A DNA stretch of 64,000 nt from Phaeobacter gallaeciensis (lineage in GTDB: Bacteria; Pseudomonadota; Alphaproteobacteria; Rhodobacterales; Rhodobacteraceae). The position numbers and the translations under genes were made by a program. Each line of letters opens with the position of its first letter. Position 1 is the stretch's first letter. The notes under the pieces are model-generated. The model was not told where the DNA came from and did no database searches. It saw only the letters and a program-made list of their open reading frames with translations. This document shows, piece by piece, positions 43,002 through 52,091 of the stretch. The stretch spans positions 1,116,001-1,180,000 of the forward strand of contig NZ_CP015124.1 of the NCBI RefSeq assembly GCF_001678945.1. Reading direction: 5' to 3'.

Positions 43002-43958
43002 ATGACACGCATCCTGACCACCCCCGACCACGCCCCCGTCAGCCGCTTTGCCTTTGGCACCATGCAGTTCGGAGGCCGCGCTGACGCAGCGCAATCGGCC
43101 GAAATGTATGACGCCTGCCGCGCAGCCGGGATCACCCATTTCGACACCGCCTGGGTCTATAACGAGGGCGAAAGCGAGAAGATCCTCGGCCGCCTGATCA
43201 AGGGGGAGCGCGACAAGCTGCTGATCGCGACCAAGGTGGGCTATACCGGCGGCGCAGGCGCGGCCAACATGCGGGCGCAGTTCGAAACCTGCCGGGCGCG
43301 GTTGGATCTGGATATGGTGGATGTCCTTTACCTGCACCGGTTCGATCCCGAAACCGACCTAAACGAAACGCTGGAATGTTTTGCATCCCTGAAACAACAG
43401 GGGCTGATCCGTTACGTGGGCCTGTCGAATTTCGCCGCCTGGCAGGTGGTCAAGGCGCAGATGATCGGCGCCAAATATGATCTGTCGATTGATATCCTGC
43501 AGCCGATGTATTCGCTGGTCAAACGTCAGGCCGAGGTCGAGATCCTGCCCATGTGCGCCGATCAGGACATCGCAATCGCGCCCTACTCTCCGCTGGGCGG
43601 CGGGCTGCTGACCGGCAAATACGCCGCGGGCAGCGGCGAAGGCCGCCTGCAGGAAGATCCCCGCTACAACAGCCGCTATGGGCAGGACTGGATGCACCGC
43701 GCCGCTGCCGATCTTGCCACGCTTGCGCAGGAGCTTGGCACAGATCCGGCCACCCTCGCCGTGGCCTGGGTGGCGGCCCATTCCAGCGGTCCGATGCCGA
43801 TCATCTCGGGGCGCACCGCAGAACAGCTTGCGCCGTCGCTTGCGGCGATGGATTTCGATATGAGCGCCGATCTTTATGCGCGGATTTCAGCGCTCAGCCC
43901 GCGCCCGGCGCCGGCGACAGATCGGCTGGAAGAACAGGACGAAGGTATTTCGGCATGA
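43002..43958 (+). CDS. Aldo/keto reductase
   Basis: This 318-residue NADPH-dependent reductase of the TIM-barrel AKR family has its catalytic tetrad visible: Asp in HFDTAWVYNEGESE, Tyr in the same stretch, Lys in IATKVGYTGG and His in DVLYLHRFD. VGLSNFAAWQV and the NADP-binding end (PIISGRTAEQLAPSL) are typical. The start at 43002 is chosen since the frame upstream lacks family sequence. The stop overlaps the next gene's start (ATGA). Confidence 0.93.
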   Translation: MTRILTTPDHAPVSRFAFGTMQFGGRADAAQSAEMYDACRAAGITHFDTAWVYNEGESEKILGRLIKGERDKLLIATKVGYTGGAGAANMRAQFETCRARLDLDMVDVLYLHRFDPETDLNETLECFASLKQQGLIRYVGLSNFAAWQVVKAQMIGAKYDLSIDILQPMYSLVKRQAEVEILPMCADQDIAIAPYSPLGGGLLTGKYAAGSGEGRLQEDPRYNSRYGQDWMHRAAADLATLAQELGTDPATLAVAWVAAHSSGPMPIISGRTAEQLAPSLAAMDFDMSADLYARISALSPRPAPATDRLEEQDEGISA

Positions 43959-45031
43959 GTGATTTTATCGTCATCGGCGGCGGCATCGCAGGGATCAGCG
44001 CCGCCGCACGGCTGTCGGAGCTCGGCAGCGTCACGGTACTGGAGGCGGAAGAGGCGCTTGGCTATCACGCCTCGGGGCGCTCGGCTGCCATGTTCGAGGA
44101 AAGCTATGGCAACCCAGCCGTTGTCGCGCTCAACAAGGCCAGTTCCGACTACCATCACAACGCTAACGGCGGTTACCTGACACCGCGCGGTTTCATGCTG
44201 GTGGCAGGCCCCGGCGAAGAAGACGGTTTTGCGGCAGATATTGCAGAACTGGATCTGCACAAGATCCATATCGACGATGCCTATGCCCGGGTGCCGATCC
44301 TGAATCCGGCCTCCGTCACCATGGCCGCCCTGCACGAGGACGCGCAGGATCTGGATACCGATCGGATGATTCAGGATTTTGCCCGCGTGGTGCGAGGTGC
44401 AGGCGGACAGGTGATCACACGGGCCGAAGTCACCGCGATCCAGCATAGCGGGTCAGGCTGGCAGGTGACGGCAGGCGGTCGGGCCTATGAAGGCAAGCAA
44501 CTAATCAATGCCGCCGGGGCCTGGGTTGATCGGATCGCCACCCTTGCCGGGGTTGCGCCCATCGGGATCACTCCCAAACGCCGCTCCATGGCGCGGCTGC
44601 CCGCGCCGGGCGGTCACGATGTCACCAAATGGCCGATGATGATGGGCGTCGGGGAATGCTGGTACGCCAAACCCGATGCGGGCAAGCTGTTGGTCTCCCC
44701 TGCGGATGCCGACCCGGTTGATCCGCATGACGCCTTTGCCGATGATATGGTGCTGGCCGAGGGGCTGGCGCGTTATGAGGAAAAGGTGACCGAACCCGTC
44801 ACACGGGTCGAAAGCAACTGGGCCGGTCTGCGCAGTTTCGTGAGCGATGGCGCGCTGGTGCTGGGCGCGGACCCTGACCGCCCCGATTTCATCTGGTGCG
44901 CGGCGCAGGGCGGCTATGGCTTTCAGACCGCACCAGCCGCCTCGCGCCTGCTGCGCGACCTGGTCGGCGGCAAGACGCCCGAACTGGACCGCGATATCAT
45001 CGCCGCCCTGTCACCGGAAAGGCTGCGCTGA
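43955..45031 (+). CDS. FAD-dependent amino-acid oxidase/dehydrogenase (DAO family)
   Basis: This 358-residue flavoprotein has a dinucleotide-binding start FIVIGGGIAGISAAARLS and the DAO block YHASGRSAAMFEESYG, then INAAGAWVDRIATLAG and GAQGGYGFQTAPA-like CAAQGGYGFQTAPAASRLL at the end. The closest named types are D-arginine dehydrogenase and glycine oxidase; the substrate is not certain. It is coupled to the aldo/keto reductase (4-base overlap) and to the DUF938 gene (1-base overlap), so the three are likely one unit. Confidence 0.9.
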   Translation: MSDFIVIGGGIAGISAAARLSELGSVTVLEAEEALGYHASGRSAAMFEESYGNPAVVALNKASSDYHHNANGGYLTPRGFMLVAGPGEEDGFAADIAELDLHKIHIDDAYARVPILNPASVTMAALHEDAQDLDTDRMIQDFARVVRGAGGQVITRAEVTAIQHSGSGWQVTAGGRAYEGKQLINAAGAWVDRIATLAGVAPIGITPKRRSMARLPAPGGHDVTKWPMMMGVGECWYAKPDAGKLLVSPADADPVDPHDAFADDMVLAEGLARYEEKVTEPVTRVESNWAGLRSFVSDGALVLGADPDRPDFIWCAAQGGYGFQTAPAASRLLRDLVGGKTPELDRDIIAALSPERLR

Positions 45032-45687
45032 TGCCCGTTCGCTCTGTTCCCGGCACCGCCTCTGTCGCCGCTGCGCAGGATGGCAAGCTCTTCGCCCCTT
45101 CCGCTGAGCGCAATATCGATCCCCTGTGCGATCTCTTGGCCGACATCGCCCCTGAAACCGGCAGCGCGCTGGAGATCGCCAGCGGCACCGGTCAACATGT
45201 GGTGGCCTATGCCCGGCGCCTGCCCGGGTTGATCTGGCAACCGACCGAGGTGGACGCAGCCCGGCGCGCCAGCATCGATGCCTATGTCGCAGAGGCAGGC
45301 CTTGATAACCTGCGCCCCGCCGCAGAACTGGATGCGACGGCGCCGGGCTGGGCCGCAACGGTCGGGCCAGTCGATTTCATCATCCTGTCGAATCTTCTGC
45401 ACCTCATCACCGAGGAAGACGCCAAGACCCTGATCCGCGAAGCCGCACGCGCGCTGGCCCCGGCCGGAAGGATCGCGATCTATGGCCCCTTCATGCGCGC
45501 TGGTGAGCTGACAAGCGAAGGCGATCAGAGGTTCCACGCCTCTCTGACGGACCATGATCCGCAGATCGGCTACAAGGACGATTTCGACACCATCGACTGG
45601 CTGCAGGAGGCGGGCCTTGATCTGGCCGAGGTGATCGAAATGCCAGCAAACAATCTGGCCCTGGTGGCGCAAAAACCGGATTTCTGA
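45031..45687 (+). CDS. DUF938 family SAM-dependent methyltransferase-like protein
   Basis: This 218-residue protein has FAPSAERNIDPL, then the SAM loop ALEIASGTGQHVVAYA, WQPTEVDAARR, and FIILSNLLHLITEEDAKTLI with YGPFMRAGE, all standard for DUF938. The fold is a class I methyltransferase; no substrate is known for the family. The start ATG shares one base with the stop of the FAD oxidase. Confidence 0.9.
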   Translation: MPVRSVPGTASVAAAQDGKLFAPSAERNIDPLCDLLADIAPETGSALEIASGTGQHVVAYARRLPGLIWQPTEVDAARRASIDAYVAEAGLDNLRPAAELDATAPGWAATVGPVDFIILSNLLHLITEEDAKTLIREAARALAPAGRIAIYGPFMRAGELTSEGDQRFHASLTDHDPQIGYKDDFDTIDWLQEAGLDLAEVIEMPANNLALVAQKPDF

Positions 45688-45757
45688 CCCAGATCAAAGC
45701 CGCAGTACTGCAGCCACCCTACTCCTTCAGAAAAATGAATATGATGAAGGACAGATC

Positions 45758-46096
45758 ATGGGCTGGCACGAGAAACTGGACGGAACCCGCAACGGGCTGC
45801 GCAATCTGAACCGGGCGATCCCCGAGACCGCGCAGGCCTTTGGCGCCCTTGGCAAGGCGGTGAAACAGGGTGGCACGCTGGAGTTCAAGCAGAAGGAATT
45901 CGTGGCGCTTGGCATCGCGGTCGCCCTGCGGTGTGAGGACTGTATCGGGCTGCACGTGGAAACCCTGATCAAGGCCGGCGCCACCCGCGAAGAAGTGGCC
46001 GACGTACTGGCGATGTCGATCCAGATGGGCGGCGGACCCGCGATGATGTACGCAGCCAAGGCGATGACCTGCTTTGACGAGCTGACCGCCGCCTGA
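45758..46096 (+). CDS. Carboxymuconolactone decarboxylase family protein (AhpD-like)
   Basis: This 112-residue protein has the redox motif C59-x2-C62-x3-H66 (RCEDCIGLH), as in AhpD-type alkyl-hydroperoxidases. The helices EFVALGIAVAL and REEVADVLAMSIQMGGGPAMMYA are the CMD repeat. True decarboxylases lack the Cys pair, so a thiol-based peroxidase or reductase role is more likely. GGAC lies before the ATG. Confidence 0.9.
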   Translation: MGWHEKLDGTRNGLRNLNRAIPETAQAFGALGKAVKQGGTLEFKQKEFVALGIAVALRCEDCIGLHVETLIKAGATREEVADVLAMSIQMGGGPAMMYAAKAMTCFDELTAA

Positions 46097-46181
46097 GGCG
46101 TGGATCACCACATACAGAATGGCCTGTTCCATTCGAAAAACAGCGGCTAGGCTTCCGGAAAAGATCAACCGGGAGCCTGCC

Positions 46182-46772
46182 ATGAAAGATCAACGTCACA
46201 CCCCCACCTGGACCAGCTTTGAAGAGGCTGGGAAAGCAGACTGGGATGCGGTCATGGAGTATGAGGAGGCCTATAACGCCGCCCTGCCCGACCGTATTCT
46301 GGACGCGATCCGCTCGCTTGACGAGGACTGGACACCCTACCCGGTGAACCGCTTCCAGCATTGTCTTCAGGCCGCCACCCGCGCCCATGCCGATGGCGCC
46401 GATGACGAAATCGTCGTTGCGGCGCTGGTGCATGATGTGGGCGATATCCTGTCGCCCTATAACCACGGCGAACTGGCCGCCGCGATGATGAAACCCTATG
46501 TCAGCGAACGCACCTGGTGGATCCTGAAACACCACTGCGTCTTTCAGGGGTATTACTACAATCACCACCTTGGCGGCGACCGCCACGCACGCGACAAATA
46601 CCGCGACAGCCCCTATTGGGAAGACTGCCGCAAGTTCTGTCACGACTATGATCAATGCGCCTTTGACCCAGATTACCCGACGAAACCGCTGGAATTCTTC
46701 GAACCGATCCTGCGCCGGGTGCTCGCGCGCGGCGAAGGCCACATGGAGCTGAACGAGACCAGCGACAGCTGA
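46182..46772 (+). CDS. HD-domain protein, possibly a PhnZ/MIOX-like diiron oxygenase
   Basis: This 196-residue protein has metal ligand candidates H60 (RFQHCLQ), H84-D85 (LVHDVGD), H95 (YNHGE), H117/H118 (LKHHCVFQGYYY) and Asp near 162-164 (CAFDPDY). Two His pairs plus HD and a distant Asp are the pattern of HD proteins that hold two metals, among them the mixed-valent oxygenases PhnZ and inositol oxygenase, but also phosphohydrolases. No phosphonate or inositol genes are near. The in-frame start at 46119 gives a stretch unlike the family; the ATG at 46182 has GGGAG 8 bases upstream. Confidence 0.8.
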   Translation: MKDQRHTPTWTSFEEAGKADWDAVMEYEEAYNAALPDRILDAIRSLDEDWTPYPVNRFQHCLQAATRAHADGADDEIVVAALVHDVGDILSPYNHGELAAAMMKPYVSERTWWILKHHCVFQGYYYNHHLGGDRHARDKYRDSPYWEDCRKFCHDYDQCAFDPDYPTKPLEFFEPILRRVLARGEGHMELNETSDS

Positions 46773-46778
46773 TCCGGC

Positions 46779-47510
46779 TCAGCCGCCCATGATCCACAGG
46801 ATGCCGCTCCAGATGATCGGCAGCAGCAGCGCGGTTGCGAGCGCGTTGAGGCCCATGGCAAGGCCGGAAAAGGCGCCAGCGGTCTCGTTCACCTGCAGCG
46901 CCCGAGCGGTACCGATCCCGTGGCTGGCGGTGCCAATCGCCAGCCCCCGCGCGCGCCAGTCGACCACGCCGGTCACGTCCAGAACCTTCGGTCCCAGCAT
47001 GGCGCCAAGGATACCGGTCACGATCACCAGAACCGCGGTCAGCGACGGCAGGCCGCCCAGTTTCTCGGCAATGCCCATTGCCACGGGCGCCGTCACCGAT
47101 TTCGGCGCCACCGATGCAAGAACCGCCTCGGAACTGCCTGCAAGCCAAGCCACCGCCACGGCGGACAGGATGGCGGTCAGCGATCCGGCAACAAGGCTCA
47201 CCACGATAGCCAGAGCCGAACGGCGCACCCGGTACCATTGCCGATAGAGCGGCACCGCAAGGGCCACCGTGGCAGGCCCCAGCAGGAAGTGCACGAACTG
47301 GGCGCCCTCGAAATAACTGCCATAATCCGTCCCGGTCAGCATCAGCACAGCCACAACGATCAGCACCGCCCCCAGCACCGGGTTCAGCAATGGGTTCCTG
47401 CCGGTTTTCTCAAACAGGAAACTGGCCAGCTGAAAGGCAACCAGCGTCAGGGTGAGATGAAACAGCGGCGATGCGCTGAGATAGACCCAGGTGTCCTGCA
47501 GGTTATCCAT
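46779..47510 (-). CDS. lrgB: LrgB family protein (CidB/LrgB, murein hydrolase/3-hydroxypropionate-type export)
   Basis: This 243-residue inner-membrane protein has about six or seven hydrophobic segments. LrgB motifs are seen: LLGPATVALAVPLYRQW, SVTAPVAMGIAEKLGGLPSLTAV and IGTASHGIGTARALQVNETAGAFSGLAMG. In Gram-positives the pair acts like holin/antiholin, and in plants and other bacteria as an organic-acid carrier. Here the role is undetermined. It overlaps lrgA by 8 bases. Confidence 0.92.
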   Translation of the reverse strand: MDNLQDTWVYLSASPLFHLTLTLVAFQLASFLFEKTGRNPLLNPVLGAVLIVVAVLMLTGTDYGSYFEGAQFVHFLLGPATVALAVPLYRQWYRVRRSALAIVVSLVAGSLTAILSAVAVAWLAGSSEAVLASVAPKSVTAPVAMGIAEKLGGLPSLTAVLVIVTGILGAMLGPKVLDVTGVVDWRARGLAIGTASHGIGTARALQVNETAGAFSGLAMGLNALATALLLPIIWSGILWIMGG

Positions 47511-47850
47511 CGGCCGACCCTGCCCCCAGCCACTGCATCAAAAGCCCGGTGACCGCGATGGTCGCCAAAGTCGAGACCACCAGCGCCAGCCCCAGCGGCA
47601 ACAGCGCCTGTCCCAGCAGCTGGAAATGCAGGATTACCCCGGTCCCGGCCGGCACAAACAACAGCGACATTGAGCGCAACAGACCGTTTGCCGTCTGATC
47701 CAGCTGCGCGGGCACCCGGCCCAGCAACATCAGAATGACAAACAGAAACACCATGCCCAGCACCGGCCCCGGTATAGGCAGCGCCAAGGCGCCGGTGATG
47801 AACTCCCCAGCCAGCTGACACACCAGTATAAGCGTAAGGAAACCCAGCAT
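47503..47850 (-). CDS. lrgA: LrgA/CidA family protein
   Basis: This 115-residue protein has four hydrophobic segments and the family motifs LPIPGPVLGMVFLFVILM and MSLLFVPAGTGVILH. It is the partner of LrgB and probably forms one complex with it. The ATG at 47850 has AGGAGGG 6 bases upstream, one of the strongest ribosome sites in the window. Confidence 0.9.
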   Translation of the reverse strand: MLGFLTLILVCQLAGEFITGALALPIPGPVLGMVFLFVILMLLGRVPAQLDQTANGLLRSMSLLFVPAGTGVILHFQLLGQALLPLGLALVVSTLATIAVTGLLMQWLGAGSADG

Positions 47851-47945
47851 CTTATCCCTCCTGCACCTGATGAGGTGACTGTGGCATCCCTCTGGCATCC
47901 AAACAAGCGGCGTGCCCTCTCACCGGGTCGGACAAGGCAGCAGGC

Positions 47946-49184
47946 CTACGGGGAATAGGAAATCCGGTAGACGGCACCGGCAAAATCATCCGACACCAGA
48001 ATGGAGCCATCCGGGTGCTGGATGACATCCACCGGGCGACCATCATATTCACCGTCTTGGTTCAGCCAGCCTTCGGCAAAGGGTTCGATGGCCGCGTTCC
48101 CCTGCGCGTCGATGAAGGTCACCATCACCCGTGCGCCCACCCGCTCGGACCGGTTCCAGGATCCGTGCTGGGCCGAAAAGATCGCGTTGCGGTATTTTTC
48201 GGGAAACATGTCGCCGGTGTAGAAACTCATGCCCAGATCGGCCGCATGGGCGATGGTTTCGACGGCAGGCATGACAACCTCGACCGGAACCTCCTGCCCC
48301 GCATACTCGCGCGTCCGGGTTGATCCGCCACCGTACCAGGGAAAACCGAAATGCTGACCCTTCTCGGTCTGGCGGTTGATTTCGCCGGGTGGAATGTCGT
48401 CGCCCATGCCATCAACCTGATTGTCGGTCCACCACAGCTCTCCGGTTTCCGGGTGAAAGTCATGCCCAACGGAATTGCGCGCGCCATAGGTATAAACTTC
48501 GCGCCCACTGCCATCGCGGTTCATGCGGATGATCCCGCCAATCCCGGTTTCATTGTAAAGCGCCAGCTTTTCCGGCGGCGCCACGTTGTAGGGCTGACCC
48601 AGCGAGATATACAGCTTGTTGTCCGGCCCCAGTTTGATGACCCGCGCCGTGTGATAAGAGCTTTCCTCGGCCTCGGGAATCAGGCTGCCCTGCGGCACGA
48701 TTGGCACCGCGACCATGTCAGCGTTCTGATCGAAGGCCTCGGCGCCCGCAATGCGCAAAACCCGGTTACGTTCGGCGATGAACAGATCACCGTCCGGAGA
48801 AACCTCCACGCCATTGGGGATATCAAGGCTCAGGGAGGGCGCGAAATCCTTTACCTCGTCAACAGCGCCGTCGCGGTCACGGTCCAGAACCGCCCAGACC
48901 TTGTGCCGCCTTGTGCCGACGAACAGGACTGTGCCACCAGGGGAAAGCGCCATGTGGCGGGCACCGGGAACCAGCGCATAGAGTTCGATCCTGAACCCCG
49001 TCGGCAGGCGGATGCCCTCCAGCACCCGTCGCAAAGCATCGGCATCTGCCGTGTCTTGGTCGATATAGGTGTGTTCGGCGGATCCGGTGATCCTGATCGC
49101 GTCCGGATCTCCGGGGGCAGACTGCGCAGATGCAGACGCAGCAAACATCAGGCACAAAGCTGCACTGCCAAAGACCTGTCTCAT
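47946..49184 (-). CDS. PQQ-dependent sugar dehydrogenase (sorbosone/glucose type), periplasmic
   Basis: This 412-residue protein starts at 49184 with a signal peptide (MRQVFGSAALCLMFAASASA, cut before QSAPG). The mature part is a six-blade beta-propeller of the GSDH/SNDH family. ALSPGGTVLFVGTRR, NGVEVSPDGDLFIAERNRV, YTYGARNSVGHDFHPETGELWWTDNQVDG and HGSWNRSERVGARV mark PQQ and Ca2+ site regions. It oxidises a sugar or aldehyde in the periplasm and passes electrons to the respiratory chain. The substrate is not defined. Longer in-frame starts lack family sequence. Confidence 0.88.
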   Translation of the reverse strand: MRQVFGSAALCLMFAASASAQSAPGDPDAIRITGSAEHTYIDQDTADADALRRVLEGIRLPTGFRIELYALVPGARHMALSPGGTVLFVGTRRHKVWAVLDRDRDGAVDEVKDFAPSLSLDIPNGVEVSPDGDLFIAERNRVLRIAGAEAFDQNADMVAVPIVPQGSLIPEAEESSYHTARVIKLGPDNKLYISLGQPYNVAPPEKLALYNETGIGGIIRMNRDGSGREVYTYGARNSVGHDFHPETGELWWTDNQVDGMGDDIPPGEINRQTEKGQHFGFPWYGGGSTRTREYAGQEVPVEVVMPAVETIAHAADLGMSFYTGDMFPEKYRNAIFSAQHGSWNRSERVGARVMVTFIDAQGNAAIEPFAEGWLNQDGEYDGRPVDVIQHPDGSILVSDDFAGAVYRISYSP

Positions 49185-49318
49185 CCTCTTCTCCCTGAAG
49201 CCGCAAATTCGATCACCAACCCGCAGACGCCACAGCCATGCACGGCACCTCGCAAAGGGTAGTCGGAAAAAGAAGCAGGACAACCGGCAGCAAAGCGCGA
49301 CCAGTCCGTCATTCCAAC

Positions 49319-49350
49319 AAAAAAGCCCCAGCACGGTGGCCGGGGCTTTG
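49319..49350 (-). terminator. Rho-independent terminator of the GcvT flavoprotein gene
   Basis: On the minus strand AAAGCCCC / GGGGCTTT form a stem around a 12-base loop, followed by TTTTGTTGG. It stands directly after the stop at 49356 and ends that transcript. Confidence 0.85.
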
Positions 49351-49355
49351 CTGTT

Positions 49356-51863
49356 TTATCCGTTCACACGGATCTTTTCGTTCTTCGGATCATAGGGGCT
49401 GTCGCAGGTCACAACCGCATCCCACAGCTGGTCCAGCATCTTGACCTTCAGCTTGGTCCCTTCCACCGCGTATTCCGGTTTCACATAGCCCATGCCGATG
49501 CTCTTCTCGAAGGCCACCGAATAGCCGCCTGTGGTCAGGCGCCCGACGCGGATGCCATCCTCGGCATAAAGCGCCTCGCGACCCCAGGGATCGGTGTCGG
49601 CCGGACCGTCGATCAGAATGGTACAGCATTTGGAGCGGATGCCCTTGGCCACCATTTCGTCCTTGCCATAGAAATCCTTCTCCAGATCGACAAAGCGCGG
49701 CAGGTCTGCCTCAAGCGGGGTCGCGTCGCGGCCCAGCTCGTGCCCAAAGGCGCGGTAGCTCTTCTCCTGACGCAGCCAGTTCTGGGCGCGGGCGCCGACC
49801 AGCTTCATACCGTGCTTCTCGCCTGCCTTCTCCAGCAGATCGAACAGGTAGTTCTGCATCTCGATCGGGTGATGCAGCTCCCAGCCCAACTCGCCCGTAT
49901 AAGCCACGCGGATCGCATTCACCGGGCACATGCCCAATTCGATCTGCTTGGCCGACAGCCAGGGGAAGCGTTTGTTGCTGAGAGCGGTCTCCGGATCAGC
50001 GTCCTTGATCACCTCTTTCAGCACATCGCGGGACTTCGGCCCGGCGATGGCGAAGACGCCCCACTGGGTGGTCACGTCCTGGATCTCGATATAGCCGAAC
50101 TCCTCCATCTTGTCCTCGGCCGCTTTGCGCAGGTAATCCGCGTCATATTCGGTCCAGGCACCCGCAGAGACGAGGTAATAGTTGTTCTCGCCGTTGCGCA
50201 CGATGGTGTATTCGGTGCGGGTGGTCCCGGCCGAGGTCAGCGCATAGGTCAGGTTGATACGGCCCACCTTGGGCAGCTTGTTGCAGGTGAACCAGTCGAG
50301 GAACTGAGTGGCACCGGGGCCCTTAACCACGTGTTTGGTGAAAGCGGTCGCGTCGATCAGGCCGACGCCTTCACGGATCGCCTTGGCCTCTTCGACCGCG
50401 TATTGCCACCAGCCACCACGGCGGAACGAACGTGCATCGTGATCAAAGTTCTCCGGCGCGTCCAGCGGACCGAAATAGTTCGGGCGTTCCCAGCCGTTGA
50501 CCCAGCCGAATTGCGCACCGCGGGTCGCCTGGCGGTCATAGGCCGGCGAAGTTCGCAGGGGGCGGCAGGCCGGGCGCTCTTCGTCCGGGTGGTGCAGGAT
50601 ATAGACGTGCTCGTAAGCTTCCTCGTTCTTGCGCGCGGCGAACTCGGTCGTCATCCAGTTGGAGGAGTACCGCTTGGGGTCGAGCGACGCCATGTCGATC
50701 TCGGCCTCGCCATCGACCATCATCTGCGCCAGGTAATAGCCGGTGCCGCCCGCAGCGGTGATGCCGAAGGAGAAGCCTTCGGCCAGCCACATGTTGCGCA
50801 GACCGGGCGCCGGGCCGACCAGCGGGTTGCCATCGGGGGTGTAGCAGATCGGGCCGTTGAAATCGTCCTTGAGGCCAGATTCGGCACAGGAGGGCACGCG
50901 CTCTGCCATCGCCATGTACTGATCGGCGATCCGGTCCAGATCCAGCGGGAACAGGTCGGCACGGAAGCTGTCCGGCACACCATGCTCGAACCGCGCGGGC
51001 GCGCCATGTTCATAGATGCCGAGGATCCAGCCGCCACGCTCTTCACGCGCGTAGGATTCATTGTCGGCATCACGCACGACGGGGTGCTCCGGGTTGCCCG
51101 CTTCACGCCATTTGACCAGCTCGGGGTCCTTGTCCATGACGATGAAGGTGTGCTCGACCGGGATCGCGGGCATCTTGATGCCCAGCATCTTGGCGGTGCG
51201 CTGCGCGTGGTTGCCGGAGGCGGTCACCACGTGCTCGGCGGTGATCACCACCTGCTCGTCGCTCTCGACCAGGTTGCCGCCCTTCTCCACCATCTTGGTG
51301 CAGGTGACTTCCCAGTGAGTGCCATTCCAGTGGAAGGCATCGGCCTGCAGCTTGCGCACGATCTCCACACCGCGCTGGCGGGCGCCCTTGGCCATCGCCT
51401 GGGTCACATCGGCGGGGTTAATGTAACCGTCCTCAGTGTGGTAGATCGCGCCCTTCAGGTCGCCGGTCTCGATCAGCGGCCAGCGTTCCTTGATCTGCTC
51501 CGGGGTCAGCCATTCGTAATCGACGTCGCAGGTCTCGGCGGTCGAGGCATAGAGCATGTATTCATCCATACGCTCCTGCGTCTGCGCCATACGCAGATTG
51601 CCCACCACAGCAAACCCGGCGTTGAGCCCGGTTTCTTCTTCCAGCGTCTTGTAAAAATCCACCGAGTACTTGTGGATGTGGGTGGTCGCATAGGACATGT
51701 TGAACAGCGGCAACAGGCCGGCCGCGTGCCAGGTAGAGCCCGAGGTCAGCTCGTCCCGTTCGATCAGCATCACATCGTCCCAGCCCGCCTTGGCCAGATG
51801 ATAGGCGATCGAGGTCCCGACGGCGCCACCGCCGACAACCAGTGCTTTGACTTGGGTTTTCAT
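49356..51863 (-). CDS. FAD-dependent dimethylglycine dehydrogenase-like protein with GcvT domains
   Basis: This 835-residue two-part enzyme has an N-terminal DAO oxidase (about 1-400) that opens KALVVGGGAVGTSIAYHL and has the covalent-FAD type motif SGSTWHAAGLLP, with His bound to FAD in dimethylglycine dehydrogenase. An FAO_M linker (about 400-440) and folate-binding GcvT (about 460-830; IDATAFTKHVVKGPGA, VAYTGELGWELHHP, GGYSVAFEKSIGMGYV) follow. The expected reaction is N-demethylation with formaldehyde caught by tetrahydrofolate. Roseobacters carry several such paralogues for glycine betaine, sarcosine and similar compounds; the substrate here is not certain. Confidence 0.9.
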   Translation of the reverse strand: MKTQVKALVVGGGAVGTSIAYHLAKAGWDDVMLIERDELTSGSTWHAAGLLPLFNMSYATTHIHKYSVDFYKTLEEETGLNAGFAVVGNLRMAQTQERMDEYMLYASTAETCDVDYEWLTPEQIKERWPLIETGDLKGAIYHTEDGYINPADVTQAMAKGARQRGVEIVRKLQADAFHWNGTHWEVTCTKMVEKGGNLVESDEQVVITAEHVVTASGNHAQRTAKMLGIKMPAIPVEHTFIVMDKDPELVKWREAGNPEHPVVRDADNESYAREERGGWILGIYEHGAPARFEHGVPDSFRADLFPLDLDRIADQYMAMAERVPSCAESGLKDDFNGPICYTPDGNPLVGPAPGLRNMWLAEGFSFGITAAGGTGYYLAQMMVDGEAEIDMASLDPKRYSSNWMTTEFAARKNEEAYEHVYILHHPDEERPACRPLRTSPAYDRQATRGAQFGWVNGWERPNYFGPLDAPENFDHDARSFRRGGWWQYAVEEAKAIREGVGLIDATAFTKHVVKGPGATQFLDWFTCNKLPKVGRINLTYALTSAGTTRTEYTIVRNGENNYYLVSAGAWTEYDADYLRKAAEDKMEEFGYIEIQDVTTQWGVFAIAGPKSRDVLKEVIKDADPETALSNKRFPWLSAKQIELGMCPVNAIRVAYTGELGWELHHPIEMQNYLFDLLEKAGEKHGMKLVGARAQNWLRQEKSYRAFGHELGRDATPLEADLPRFVDLEKDFYGKDEMVAKGIRSKCCTILIDGPADTDPWGREALYAEDGIRVGRLTTGGYSVAFEKSIGMGYVKPEYAVEGTKLKVKMLDQLWDAVVTCDSPYDPKNEKIRVNG

Positions 51864-52026
51864 ATCCCGCTTCTCCGGAAGAAATGACTAGGGTTTGGCA
51901 ATGGTATGCCGGAATTCCTGAAATCACCGCGAAATCCATCCGACGCAAAAGTCGACAAAACCGACCTTTCGCGCCCTGCCGTGCGGAATCTTCGCTACGC
52001 GACAGAATCCCTGCCCCGCGCCTAAC

Positions 52027-52062
52027 GCAAAAAGGCGGCGCAGGTTCACGCCCGCACCGCCC
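52027..52062 (-). terminator. Rho-independent terminator of the D-lactate dehydrogenase gene
   Basis: On the minus strand the stem GGCGGTGC / GCGCCGCC (one bulge) is followed by TTTTTGCG. It lies 30 bases after the stop at 52092. Confidence 0.75.
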
Positions 52063-52091
52063 TTCAAGGGTCGTGATTTTAATCCCTTTGA

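Noticed and set aside
49740-51887. 715-codon plus-strand frame opposite the GcvT flavoprotein
   Set aside because: Shadow of a well-supported 835-residue gene.
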